Origin: Bradyrhizobium cenepequi
Lineage (GTDB): Bacteria > Pseudomonadota > Alphaproteobacteria > Rhizobiales > Xanthobacteraceae
Assembly: GCF_020329485.1 (NCBI RefSeq)
Contig: NZ_JAGKJI010000002.1
Location: forward strand, 124,001 to 188,000
DNA: 64,000 bases
Direction of reading: 5' to 3'
Of the stretch, positions 15,275-23,394 are shown piece by piece. How positions within the stretch are numbered: position 1 is the stretch's first letter; each line of letters starts with the position of its first letter. The position numbers and the translations under genes are program-made. The notes under the pieces are model-generated. The model did no database searches and was not told where the DNA came from. It was given only the letters and a program-made list of their open reading frames with translations.

Positions 15275-17368
15275 ATGGATTCCGAGATCATGAACGTCCT
15301 CGAGGGGCGCGTGCTCGAACTCGGGCCTGCGCGGGAAGCCGGCCCCTACAAGCATTTCAAATTGACGCGCGATGGCGACGGCATCGCCTGGCTGCTGTTC
15401 GACCGTGAAGGCGCCAGCGCCAACACGCTGAACGCCGAGGTGCTCGAGGAATTCGATGCGGTGCTGACCTCGCTCGAAAGCCAGCGTCCGACCGGCCTCG
15501 TCATCCGCTCGGCGAAGACAAGCGGCTTCATCGCCGGGGCCGATGTCAACGAATTCCGCGGCGCCAGCGATGCGCGCGTGGTCGAAACCGAGATCGGCCG
15601 GGCGCATGCGGTGATCGACCGGCTCGAAGCGCTGCGCGTGCCGACGGTCGCCGTGATCCACGGCTTCTGCCTCGGCGGCGGCCTCGAAGTCGCGCTGGCC
15701 TGCCAGTCGCGGATTGCCATCGATGGTGCGCGGTTCGGCTTTCCCGAGGTGATGCTCGGCCTGCATCCCGGCTTAGGTGGCACCGTGCGTTTCACGCAGC
15801 TCGTGAACCCGATGCAGGCGATGAGTCTGATGCTGACCGGCAAGACCATCGATGCGCGCCGGGCCAAATCGCTCGGCTTGGTCGATGCGGTGACGCAGGA
15901 GCGCCATGTCAGCAGCGCGGTGAAGGACGCCGTGTTCGGCCGCTTGAAACGCGCCAGGCCCGGGTCGCTCAACACGCTCCTGAACTTCGGTCCGGTGCGT
16001 GGCTTTCTTGCTTCCCGCATGCGCAGCGAGGCCGCCAAGGCCGCACCACAGGCGCACTATCCCGCGCCCTATGCGCTGATCGACCTCTGGGAGAAATACG
16101 GCAGCGAGAAGCATGCAATGCTCGCGGCCGAAAAGCGTTCCTTCGCCGAATTGATGGTGACGCCAACGGCGCAGAACCTGATCCGCGTCTTCTTCCTGCG
16201 CGAGCAGATGAAGAAGCTCGCAGGAGGCGGCAATAGGATCACGCATGTCCACGTCATCGGCGCCGGCGCGATGGGCGGCGATATCGCTGCCTGGTGCGCA
16301 GGGCGGGATCTGCGCGTCACGCTTTCGGACATGAAGCCGGAGCCGGTTGCGGGCGCGATCAAGCGCGCCGACGATCTTTACAGGAAGATCATCCGCAAGC
16401 GTACGGACGTGCGCGATGCGCATGACCGTCTGATCCCGGATATGGACGGCGAGGGCGTGCGCAATGCCGACCTCATCATCGAGGCGGTGCCGGAAAAGCT
16501 CGAGCTGAAGCAGAAGGTCTATGCCGGTCTCGAGCCGAAGATGAAGCCCGGCGCGATCCTTGCGACCAACACCTCCAGCATCCCGCTGCAGGATCTGCGC
16601 GCGGCGCTCGGAAAGCCTGAGCGCTTGCTCGGCCTGCATTTCTTCAATCCGGTCTCGCGACTGCAGCTCGTCGAGGTCGTCAGCCATGACGGCACTGACG
16701 GCGAGCTGTTGAAGCAGGCGCTTGCCTTCGTCGGCGCCATCGACCGCTTGCCGCTCCCGGTGAAGAGCTCGCCGGGCTTCCTCGTCAACCGCGCGCTGAC
16801 GCCCTATATGCTGGAAGCAATGCTGCTGCTCGACGAGAAGGTCGACAAATCAGTCATCGATGCGGCGGCGAAGAAGTTCGGGATGCCGATGGGCCCGATC
16901 GAGCTTGCCGATCAGGTCGGCCTCGACATCTGCCTCGATGTCGGCGACATGCTGCGCTCGAAATTCGGCGACCTGTTGCCGCCGACGCCGGCATGGCTGC
17001 GCGAGAAGGTCGCCAGGGGTGAGCTCGGCCGCAAGACCGGCAAGGGGTTTTATCTCTGGAAGGACGGCAAGCGAGAGAAGACTTCTGCACCGGCGTTGAC
17101 CACCGAGCCCACGCAGGAAATGATCGATCGCCTGGTGCTGCCGATGTCGAACGTCTGCGTCGCCTGTTTGCGCGAAGGCATCGTCGATAATGCCGACGTG
17201 GTCGATGGCGCCATGATCTTCGGCACCGGCTATGCGCCATTCCGCGGCGGTCCTTTGAATTACGCGCGCACGCGCGGCGTCGAGAATGTGGTGTCGACGC
17301 TGCAGGCGCTCGCTCAGAAGCTTGGTGGCCGCTTTGCGCCCGATGCCGGCTGGGAGAGTTTCAAGTGA
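15275..17368 (+). CDS. fadJ: Bifunctional enoyl-CoA hydratase / 3-hydroxyacyl-CoA dehydrogenase
   Basis: This 697-residue enzyme should carry out hydration and NAD-dependent oxidation in beta-oxidation. The enoyl-CoA hydratase domain (about 25-215) keeps both catalytic glutamates, E138 in GGGLE and E158 in FPEV. The dehydrogenase NAD-binding motif GAGAMGG is at 329-335, and LGLHFFNPV carries the active-site histidine; the C-terminal 3HCDH domains end the chain. The ATG at 15275 is two bases after the thiolase stop. It would form the trifunctional complex with the thiolase encoded upstream. Confidence 0.92.
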   Translation: MDSEIMNVLEGRVLELGPAREAGPYKHFKLTRDGDGIAWLLFDREGASANTLNAEVLEEFDAVLTSLESQRPTGLVIRSAKTSGFIAGADVNEFRGASDARVVETEIGRAHAVIDRLEALRVPTVAVIHGFCLGGGLEVALACQSRIAIDGARFGFPEVMLGLHPGLGGTVRFTQLVNPMQAMSLMLTGKTIDARRAKSLGLVDAVTQERHVSSAVKDAVFGRLKRARPGSLNTLLNFGPVRGFLASRMRSEAAKAAPQAHYPAPYALIDLWEKYGSEKHAMLAAEKRSFAELMVTPTAQNLIRVFFLREQMKKLAGGGNRITHVHVIGAGAMGGDIAAWCAGRDLRVTLSDMKPEPVAGAIKRADDLYRKIIRKRTDVRDAHDRLIPDMDGEGVRNADLIIEAVPEKLELKQKVYAGLEPKMKPGAILATNTSSIPLQDLRAALGKPERLLGLHFFNPVSRLQLVEVVSHDGTDGELLKQALAFVGAIDRLPLPVKSSPGFLVNRALTPYMLEAMLLLDEKVDKSVIDAAAKKFGMPMGPIELADQVGLDICLDVGDMLRSKFGDLLPPTPAWLREKVARGELGRKTGKGFYLWKDGKREKTSAPALTTEPTQEMIDRLVLPMSNVCVACLREGIVDNADVVDGAMIFGTGYAPFRGGPLNYARTRGVENVVSTLQALAQKLGGRFAPDAGWESFK

Positions 17369-17787
17369 CTGACACCACCGTACCGCTGTCGGAGAACGAA
17401 CCGCGGGGCGATCTCTGCATCCGCACGCTGGCGATGCCGGCGGATACCAACGCCAATGGCGACATCTTCGGCGGCTGGCTGCTGAGCCAGATGGATCTCG
17501 GCGGCGGCGTGTTCGCCTCGAAGGTCGCGAAATCGCGCACCGTGACTGTCGCGATCGAGGCGATGAATTTTCGTAAAGCTGTCTATGTCGGCGATCTCGT
17601 GTCCGTGCACGCCAATCTGGTGCGGATCGGCCGCACCTCGGTCACCGTCCATCTCGAAGCCTGGGTGCTGCGACGGAAAGACCGGCAGTCGATCCTGGTT
17701 ACCGACGGCAATTTCACTTACGTCTCGATCGACGACCACGGCCGGCCGCAGCCGATCACGCGCGACGGCGCGACGCTTGCGACGTAG
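17365..17787 (+). CDS. Acyl-CoA thioesterase, YciA-like hotdog family
   Basis: This 140-residue hotdog-fold protein should hydrolyse acyl-CoA to free acid and CoA. The N-terminal segment PADTNANGDIFGGWLLSQMD (about 26-44) carries the conserved residues of the YciA group, with D44 in the position of the catalytic aspartate, and the chain length matches YciA. It starts at a GTG that overlaps the fadJ-like stop by four bases (GTGA). Its place at the end of the beta-oxidation operon suggests release of CoA from dead-end or excess acyl-CoAs, which is inference. Confidence 0.87.
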   Translation: MTDTTVPLSENEPRGDLCIRTLAMPADTNANGDIFGGWLLSQMDLGGGVFASKVAKSRTVTVAIEAMNFRKAVYVGDLVSVHANLVRIGRTSVTVHLEAWVLRRKDRQSILVTDGNFTYVSIDDHGRPQPITRDGATLAT

Positions 17788-17810
17788 AGCACCGGAGGCG
17801 GTTGGTTTTA

Positions 17811-17960
17811 CCTCTCCCGCTTGCGGGAGAGGTCGGCGCACCCGGATCGGCGCTTCGCGCCGTCCGAGTACAGGCTCCGCGCCGGGTGAGGGTTCTCTCT
17901 CCACGGAAAGTCCCATCGCGGAGGCATCTCACCCCAACCCGCTCCCGCAAGCGGGAGAGG
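17811..17960. repeat. Palindromic repeat related to the one at the window start
   Basis: The region opens with cctctcccgcttgcgggaga and closes with the matching ctcccgcaagcgggagagg; between them are gcgccgggtgaggg and ctcacccc blocks. The design matches the element at 1-110. It occupies most of the 427-base gap before the next gene; the rest (17961-18214) shows no recognisable feature. Confidence 0.8.
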
Positions 17961-18214
17961 GGGCGTAGCTTCCGTCACTGATGCAATTCCGCCTGACCTC
18001 ATCACACTCTAGTCTCATCGCTTACACACGATTGTTATCAGCCGCTCGTATCCCACATCTCGCGAGAGCAGGTGATTCGGTGCTCCGGAAGATGGAGCAA
18101 GTGCGGATATTTCGTGACGCCGGGCATCGGTTTTCGCAGGGCACGGCGGCGAGATCTGTGGAACGATCAGGCTCACATCACGTTATAGGCCCGCACTTCA
18201 ATTGGGACTGGGAA

Positions 18215-18406
18215 ATGTCTGATACCTACATCATCGAAGTCGGCTCCAATCCGGCCGGCATCGTCGTGCGCGATGAGCGTGGCTATCGCTTCTTTGCGGC
18301 CAGTCATCAATTCAACCGACTCGAGGGCCAGATCTTCCGCAACGCCCGCGAAGCCGAACGCGCTGCGCGCCGCCTTGCCGAAGGCGAGCTGAAATTGGCA
18401 TCATAG
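18215..18406 (+). CDS. Small hypothetical protein (63 residues)
   Basis: The ATG at 18215 opens a 63-residue soluble protein with a beta-rich first half (DTYIIEVGSNPAGIVVRDERGYRFFAA) and a charged helix at the end (NAREAERAARRLAEGEL). The upstream in-frame extension to 17981 is unlikely to be translated because its composition is unlike protein from this genome. I do not recognise a named family. It stands alone between two repeat regions. Confidence 0.6.
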   Translation: MSDTYIIEVGSNPAGIVVRDERGYRFFAASHQFNRLEGQIFRNAREAERAARRLAEGELKLAS

Positions 18407-18449
18407 ATTCCAGGATGCCCTCTCCGTCCCTGCGAAAGCGGCGGCCCAT

Positions 18450-18580
18450 CACCTCCCCTTGAAAAGGGGAGGTCGGTTTGCGCGCAGGCGCAAACCGGGT
18501 GGGGATCAACTCTCTCCGCATGAACAGTGCGACTCGCGGCAGCAGACCCCCATCCCAACCTTCCCCCTTTCAGGGGGAAG
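18450..18580. repeat. Cluster of intergenic hairpins
   Basis: Three nested palindromes are visible: cacctccccttgaaaagggg with aggt after it at 18450-18473, gtttgcgcgcaggcgcaaac just after, and ccttccccctttcaggggga near the end. The pattern is typical of composite intergenic repeats in this group. It lies directly upstream of the GlpR-like gene. Confidence 0.7.
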
Positions 18581-18683
18581 GAGCGCGGCGCCGCACAAGC
18601 CCGGACGGCGCGTGGAGATAGTGCCGTTGACCGCGGCACCAAACCGCCGCACCATAGGGCGTTCCACACCGCAAGGTGCCGCC

Positions 18684-19514
18684 GTGCCCGTATTGACCCA
18701 CCGCCAGACCGAGATCCTCAACCTCGCCCGCGCCTTTGGCCGCGTGGTGGTGGAGGATCTGGCAAAACGCTTCGAGGTCTCCGCGCAGACGATCCGCAAG
18801 GACCTCAATGACCTCTGCGACCGGCGCTCGCTGACGCGCATCCATGGCGGCGCGATCATCGCGTCAGGGGTGGAAAATCTTGCTTATGAGGCGCGGCGCT
18901 TCGTCGCTGCCGAAGAGAAGAAGGCGATTGGGGCGGCGGCCGCGGCTCGCATTCCGAACGGCAGTTCGCTCTTCATCAATATCGGCACCACGACGGAGGA
19001 GGTCGCGAGCGCGCTGACCTCGCACGAGGACATGCTCGTTATCACCAACAACCTCAATGTCGCGATGCTGCTCTACCGCCATCCCCGCATCGAGGTGGTG
19101 GTGGCGGGTGGCACCGTGCGCCGCGCCGACGGCGCCGTGGTTGGCTCCACCGCGACGCAATTGATCGGCCAGTTCAAGGTCGACTACGCGATCATCGGCG
19201 CGTCGGCGATCGACGAGGAGGGCGCGCTGCTCGACTTCGACTACCGCGAAGTCCAGGTCGCCCAGGCCATCATCGCCAACGCGCGCAACGTGATGCTGGT
19301 CGCGGACTCAACAAAACTCCGCCGCAGCGCCCCGGTCCGCATCGCCCATATCAGCCAGATCCAGACCTTCGTCACCGACACCGCATTGCCAGCGGGACTG
19401 GCGAGCATCTGCCACACGCGTGGCATCGAGGTGGTCGTAGCGATGGACAAACCGGCAGCCGATGTCGACGACACCACACCCGAGCCCGCGCCGGTGACAC
19501 TGCGGAGCGTGTAG
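18684..19514 (+). CDS. glpR: DeoR/GlpR family transcriptional regulator
   Basis: This 276-residue regulator has an N-terminal DeoR winged helix (HRQTEILNLARAFG, then VSAQTIRKDLNDLCDR) and a C-terminal sugar-phosphate sensing domain with the GTTTEEVA, NNLNVA and GGTVRR motifs. GlpR proteins respond to glycerol-3-phosphate. The GTG at 18684 has AAGGTG five bases ahead; the longer upstream frame crosses a repeat cluster and is rejected. Its likely target is glpD at 20747, even though a toxin-antitoxin pair separates the two. Assignment as GlpR rests on location as well as family. Confidence 0.82.
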   Translation: MPVLTHRQTEILNLARAFGRVVVEDLAKRFEVSAQTIRKDLNDLCDRRSLTRIHGGAIIASGVENLAYEARRFVAAEEKKAIGAAAAARIPNGSSLFINIGTTTEEVASALTSHEDMLVITNNLNVAMLLYRHPRIEVVVAGGTVRRADGAVVGSTATQLIGQFKVDYAIIGASAIDEEGALLDFDYREVQVAQAIIANARNVMLVADSTKLRRSAPVRIAHISQIQTFVTDTALPAGLASICHTRGIEVVVAMDKPAADVDDTTPEPAPVTLRSV

Positions 19515-19626
19515 CACGGCCTCGCCCTTCGAGACGGCGCTGGCGCGCCATTTTCGCCTCTACGCCAGAGCGCGCTGGGTTATCCGGATTTGTGCGAAGC
19601 TTTCCGCGGGCGCCTTGCACGGCGTG

Positions 19627-19983
19627 CTATTCGTCGCTCTCATCGGTGCCCAATCGAATGTGGCGTTGAAGGTCCATTCTGTCGTGCAGGATGCGGACGA
19701 TTTCGATCGTCGGTTTGGTTGCTACGCGGTATAACAGAAAATGGCTTCTGCGACGCCCGTGTCGCGCGACGGGGAGCGTGTGGAGACCCCGTATGATCTC
19801 GTCTCGGGCCTTCGATCCCGCGACGTCAGGACCGTCCGCAAGTTCGCCGATCGCCTGAACGAGCGTGTCCCGATAGATTCGCGATTGTCGAGGACCGAAA
19901 TTCTCGGCGGTCCATTTCAGGATATTCGCAAAATCGAGCTCTGCGGCTGCGCCGAGACGAACACGCCATTTCTGCTCGGCCAT
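19627..19983 (-). CDS. parE: ParE/RelE family toxin
   Basis: This 118-residue protein has the short alpha/beta fold and sequence pattern of ParE toxins (AELDFANILKWTAENFG at the start, RRSHFLLYRV and IEIVRILHDRMD near the end). ParE proteins usually poison DNA gyrase. The ATG at 19981-19983, seven bases after the antitoxin stop, is preferred to an upstream start at 20031 that would overlap the antitoxin by 41 bases. It forms a two-gene operon with the antitoxin. Whether the toxin is active cannot be judged. Confidence 0.87.
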   Translation of the reverse strand: MAEQKWRVRLGAAAELDFANILKWTAENFGPRQSRIYRDTLVQAIGELADGPDVAGSKARDEIIRGLHTLPVARHGRRRSHFLLYRVATKPTIEIVRILHDRMDLQRHIRLGTDESDE

Positions 19984-19990
19984 GAGGCGA

Positions 19991-20278
19991 CTATTCCGAC
20001 GTTCGAGAAATAATCTTCTCCGAGAGATCATTCAAATAAGCGTGCAGGTCTTCTGCGGTTGCGAATTCCTTGAACTCGCCTCTCTCCAATGCGGCGATGC
20101 CGACGCGAGCAGCCGCCCGCAGGGCTTTTAGTCTGCTCGCATCCTCAGCGGCGCGTTGCTCCACCAGTCGCAACCCGTCGCGCAACACCTCGCTGGCGTT
20201 CTGGTAGCGGCCGGACTCGACGAGGGTTTCAATGAGTTCTTCCTGGCGTTTCGTCAGCACGACGTTTCTGGTTGGCAT
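19991..20278 (-). CDS. parD: ParD-like type II antitoxin (CopG/RHH family)
   Basis: This 95-residue antitoxin starts with a ribbon-helix-helix segment (RNVVLTKRQEELIETLVESGRYQNASEV) that binds DNA, and ends in a helical tail that should wrap the toxin. The ATG at 20276-20278 is preceded by AGAGGA on the coding strand; an upstream frame start at 20332 is inside the operator palindrome and is rejected. Antitoxin-first order is the norm for parDE. Autoregulation is likely through the palindrome at 20316-20332. Confidence 0.87.
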   Translation of the reverse strand: MPTRNVVLTKRQEELIETLVESGRYQNASEVLRDGLRLVEQRAAEDASRLKALRAAARVGIAALERGEFKEFATAEDLHAYLNDLSEKIISRTSE

Positions 20279-20315
20279 CGGCGTCCTCTCTGGCCGTTCG
20301 AGAACATGAATAGCT

Positions 20316-20332
20316 ATGGCATAATATGCCAT
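20316..20332. promoter_or_regulatory. Probable parDE autoregulatory operator
   Basis: ATGGCAT (20316-20322), AAT, ATGCCAT (20326-20332) make a perfect 17-base palindrome 37 bases upstream of the antitoxin start. On the minus strand it contains TATTAT, a good -10 hexamer, so bound ParD would block the promoter. Confidence 0.65.
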
Positions 20333-20562
20333 GGTTGATTCGTCAGCACAACCGTCCGATCCGCGTAGTGTTGCTGGCAGCCGCAGCGCATGAACATCGT
20401 GCCACTCGCGTTTTCGGCACCGGTGTCATAGCGCCACGGCGAAGCAATAGTGCCCATCTTCATCGGCCGCGGCGCGCCTCCTCACCATGAGGAGGAGAGA
20501 CTACGCTCGTGGCGCGCCGTCGAGCGCGCGACTTGGTGTATGACCCCCACCCTCTCAACCAT

Positions 20563-20603
20563 CATCCTGAGGAGCCGCGCTAGCGGCGTCTCGAAGGATG
20601 AGG
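20563..20603. repeat. Short intergenic hairpin repeat (cctgaggagccgcgc type)
   Basis: atcctgaggagccgcgctag and gcggcgtctcgaaggatgag form a loose inverted repeat typical of Bradyrhizobium-like intergenic DNA. It lies in the 468-base gap between parD and glpD; the only other signals there are the parDE operator and the candidate GlpR site. Confidence 0.6.
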
Positions 20604-20662
20604 CCCGCTGCCGCCCTCACTTCTTCTCATCCCCAAGTCGTAGGCCGGTTCCCCATTTTCGG

Positions 20663-20722
20663 TTTGCTTTCGTTTTACGTTGTGATCTAATCCAATCCGA
20701 AAGCGAAATCGCTCAAAGCGAA
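20663..20722 (+). promoter_or_regulatory. Candidate GlpR-binding region upstream of glpD
   Basis: TTTGCTTTCG at 20663-20672 and CGAAAGCGAA at 20698-20707 form a 9-of-10 inverted repeat, and AAAGCGAA recurs in direct orientation at 20700-20707 and 20715-20722. The cluster ends 24 bases before the glpD start. DeoR/GlpR proteins often bind several such short repeats. The assignment is by position and pattern only. Confidence 0.4.
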
Positions 20723-20746
20723 CGCGAGCGGCCGGGGAAGCGTCTG

Positions 20747-22306
20747 TTGGATCCGATTTTCGACCTCGCAATCATTGGGGGCGGCATCAATGGCTGCGGC
20801 ATCGCGCGCGATGCGGCGGGCCGGGGCAATTCCGTTTTCCTCTGTGAGATGAATGACTTGGCGAGCGGGACGTCATCCTGGTCGACCAAGCTCGTGCATG
20901 GTGGGCTGCGCTATCTCGAATATTACGAGTTCCGCCTGGTCCGCGAAGCCTTGATCGAGCGCGAGATCCTTTGGCAGATCGCGCCGCACATCATCCGCCC
21001 CCTGCGTTTCGTCTTGCCGCACCACGCCGGCCTCCGTCCGGCCTGGCTGCTCCGGCTTGGCCTCTTTCTTTACGACCATATCGGTGGCCGCCACCTGCTG
21101 CCGCCGACGCGCTCGGTGGACCTCACGCGCGATGAGGTCGGCAAGCCCCTGATCAAGAATCGCTACGTCAAAGGGTTTGAATATTCCGACTGTTTCGTCG
21201 ACGACGCGCGGCTGGTTGTGCTGACCGCACGCGATGCCGCCGACCGCGGTGCCGAGATCTGCACGCGCACCCGCGCCGTCGAGATCAGGCAGGCCGACGG
21301 CCTCTGGACCGTCACGGTCGAGGACCGCGGCAGCGGCGCGCGCCGAACGGTGAGGGCGCGCGCCTTGGTCAATGCCGGCGGTCCCTGGGTCGAGGAGGTG
21401 CTGGCCTCGGGCGCCGGCGTTAACGCGCGCGCAAAAGTGCGGCTGGTGCAAGGCTCGCACATCGTGGTGAAAAAACTCTACGACCACGACCGCGCTTATA
21501 TCTTCCAGAACGCGGATGGCCGCATCGTCTTCGTGATTCCCTATCAGAATGACTTCTCGCTGATCGGCACCACCGACCGCGACTATGATGGCGATCCCGC
21601 GAAGGTGAAGGCGACGGAGGAGGAGATCAGCTATCTCTGCGCCTCCGTCAGCGAGTATCTGGCGAAGCCGGTGAAGCCGGAGGATGTGGTCTGGACTTAT
21701 TCGGGCGTCCGTCCGCTCTATGATGACGGTGCGAGCGAGGCGAAGGCCGCCACGCGCGACTATGTGTTCGAGCTCGATACGCCTGGCGGCGTGCCGCTGC
21801 TCTCGATCTATGGCGGCAAGATCACGACCTACCGGCGATTGGCGGAAGAAGCGCTTGAGCGGCTCGCGCCCTATTTGCGCAGCGCCACGCCCCGCGAGGA
21901 TAAGGCCCGCGAGGGCTGGACCGGCAAGTCGCCGCTGCCCGGCGGTGACATGGATGTCTCCGCGGTCGACGCGCTCGCTGCGGAACTCGTGCGCGATTAT
22001 CCGTTCCTGTTGAAGGCGCATGCAAGCCGGCTCGCGCATGCCTACGGCACGCGTGCGACAAAAGTACTCGGCGACGCGAAATCGATCGGCGATCTCGGAA
22101 AGTCCTTCGGCGCCACCTTGACGGAAAGCGAAGTCAGGTACCTGATGGCGAACGAATGGGCGTTGACCGCCGAAGACATCGTCTGGCGCCGCTCCAAATT
22201 GGGCTTGAGGATGTCGGCCGCCGAGATATCGGCGCTCGACGAATGGATCGTCGCTCATGGCCTGTCCGGCGAACGTCCGCTACGCGAAGCGGGAGGACGG
22301 CCATGA
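20747..22306 (+). CDS. glpD: Glycerol-3-phosphate dehydrogenase (aerobic, FAD)
   Basis: This 519-residue membrane-associated flavoenzyme should oxidise glycerol-3-phosphate to dihydroxyacetone phosphate and pass electrons to quinone. The FAD-binding motif IIGGGINGCGIARDAAGRG is at the N-terminus (about 9-27), followed by SGTSSWSTKLVHGGLRYLE, diagnostic of GlpD, and the C-terminal helical domain. The TTG at 20747 is chosen because GGGGAAG lies six bases upstream and the FAD motif then sits where it should; the longer upstream frame crosses the promoter. It leads the glycerol ABC operon and overlaps the next gene by four bases. Confidence 0.92.
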   Translation: MDPIFDLAIIGGGINGCGIARDAAGRGNSVFLCEMNDLASGTSSWSTKLVHGGLRYLEYYEFRLVREALIEREILWQIAPHIIRPLRFVLPHHAGLRPAWLLRLGLFLYDHIGGRHLLPPTRSVDLTRDEVGKPLIKNRYVKGFEYSDCFVDDARLVVLTARDAADRGAEICTRTRAVEIRQADGLWTVTVEDRGSGARRTVRARALVNAGGPWVEEVLASGAGVNARAKVRLVQGSHIVVKKLYDHDRAYIFQNADGRIVFVIPYQNDFSLIGTTDRDYDGDPAKVKATEEEISYLCASVSEYLAKPVKPEDVVWTYSGVRPLYDDGASEAKAATRDYVFELDTPGGVPLLSIYGGKITTYRRLAEEALERLAPYLRSATPREDKAREGWTGKSPLPGGDMDVSAVDALAAELVRDYPFLLKAHASRLAHAYGTRATKVLGDAKSIGDLGKSFGATLTESEVRYLMANEWALTAEDIVWRRSKLGLRMSAAEISALDEWIVAHGLSGERPLREAGGRP

Positions 22307-23382
22307 GCGTCACGCTCGACCACGTCACGCGCACCGTGGACGGCGTCCCGGCCATTCACGATGTCTCGCTGACGCTCGAGCGCGGCACGCTCAGCGTCCT
22401 GCTCGGGCCGACGCTTTCGGGCAAGACCTCGATCATGCGATTGCTCGCTGGGCTCGACAAGCCGACCACCGGCCGCGTGCTGGTCGATGGCAAGGACGTC
22501 ACCGGCATCGACGTGCGGCAGCGCTCGGTCGCGATGGTCTATCAGCAGTTCATCAACTATCCCTCGCTCTCGGTCTATGAGAACATCGCCTCGCCCTTGC
22601 GCGTGCAGGGGCGGCCGCGCGAGGAGCTTGACAAGCGCGTGGCGGATGCGGCCAGGCTTCTGCGGCTTGAACCGTTTCTGAAGCGCACGCCGCTGCAGCT
22701 TTCCGGCGGCCAGCAGCAGCGCACCGCGATTGCGCGCGCGCTGGTCAAAGGCGCCGACCTCGTGCTGCTCGACGAGCCGCTCGCCAATCTCGACTACAAG
22801 CTGCGCGAGGAACTGCGCACCGAACTGCCGCGCATCTTCGAGGCGTCAGGCGCGATCTTCGTCTACGCAACTACCGAGCCGTCGGAAGCGCTGCTGCTCG
22901 GTGGCGACACCATCTGCATGTGGCAGGGCCGCGTGCTGCAGGCCGGCTCCAGCTCGAAGGTGTATCGGCAGCCTCAGACGCTGCGCGTCGCGCAGGTCTA
23001 TTCCGATCCGCCGCTCAATATTGTCAATATCGAGAAGCGGCACGGCACCGTGCACTATCCCGGCGGCACGCGCGCGCCCGCGACCGGCCTCTATGCGAAC
23101 CTCGCCGACGGCGCCTATCGCGTCGGCTTCCGCGCGCACCAGCTCGAAGTCGCGAAAGGCGTCGCTGGCCGTCACGTATTTCCGGCCACCGTCAGCGTGA
23201 CCGAAATCACCGGCTCGGAGAGCTTCGTCCACCTGCAGCGCGATTCCGCCAATTGGGTCGCGGTGCTGCACGGCGTGCATGAGTTTCAACCCGGGCAGGC
23301 ACTCAACGCCGCGCTCGATCCCGACAACGTCTTCGTGTTCGACCTGGCCGATCGCCTGGTCGCAGCTCCCGGCCGGAATTGA
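22303..23382 (+). CDS. glpS: Glycerol ABC transporter ATP-binding protein 1 (GlpS-like)
   Basis: This 359-residue ATPase of the carbohydrate-uptake (UgpC/MalK-like) type has a C-terminal TOBE-like regulatory domain. The Walker A motif is GPTLSGKT (35-42), the signature LSGGQ is intact at 133-137, Walker B ends in D157-E158 and the D-loop is ANLD. The switch histidine is missing: the aligned position in YATTEPSEA is T191. The start ATGA overlaps the glpD stop, with GGGAGG upstream. It should form a heterodimer with the product of the next gene. Gene letters follow the Rhizobium leguminosarum glycerol operon as I remember it. Confidence 0.88.
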   Translation: MSVTLDHVTRTVDGVPAIHDVSLTLERGTLSVLLGPTLSGKTSIMRLLAGLDKPTTGRVLVDGKDVTGIDVRQRSVAMVYQQFINYPSLSVYENIASPLRVQGRPREELDKRVADAARLLRLEPFLKRTPLQLSGGQQQRTAIARALVKGADLVLLDEPLANLDYKLREELRTELPRIFEASGAIFVYATTEPSEALLLGGDTICMWQGRVLQAGSSSKVYRQPQTLRVAQVYSDPPLNIVNIEKRHGTVHYPGGTRAPATGLYANLADGAYRVGFRAHQLEVAKGVAGRHVFPATVSVTEITGSESFVHLQRDSANWVAVLHGVHEFQPGQALNAALDPDNVFVFDLADRLVAAPGRN

Positions 23383-23394
23383 GGGAGATGACGC

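Noticed and set aside
1..18580. Possible CRISPR arrays from the repeated palindromes
   Set aside because: The repeats are dispersed singly between genes, vary in length, and lack regular spacers or cas genes.
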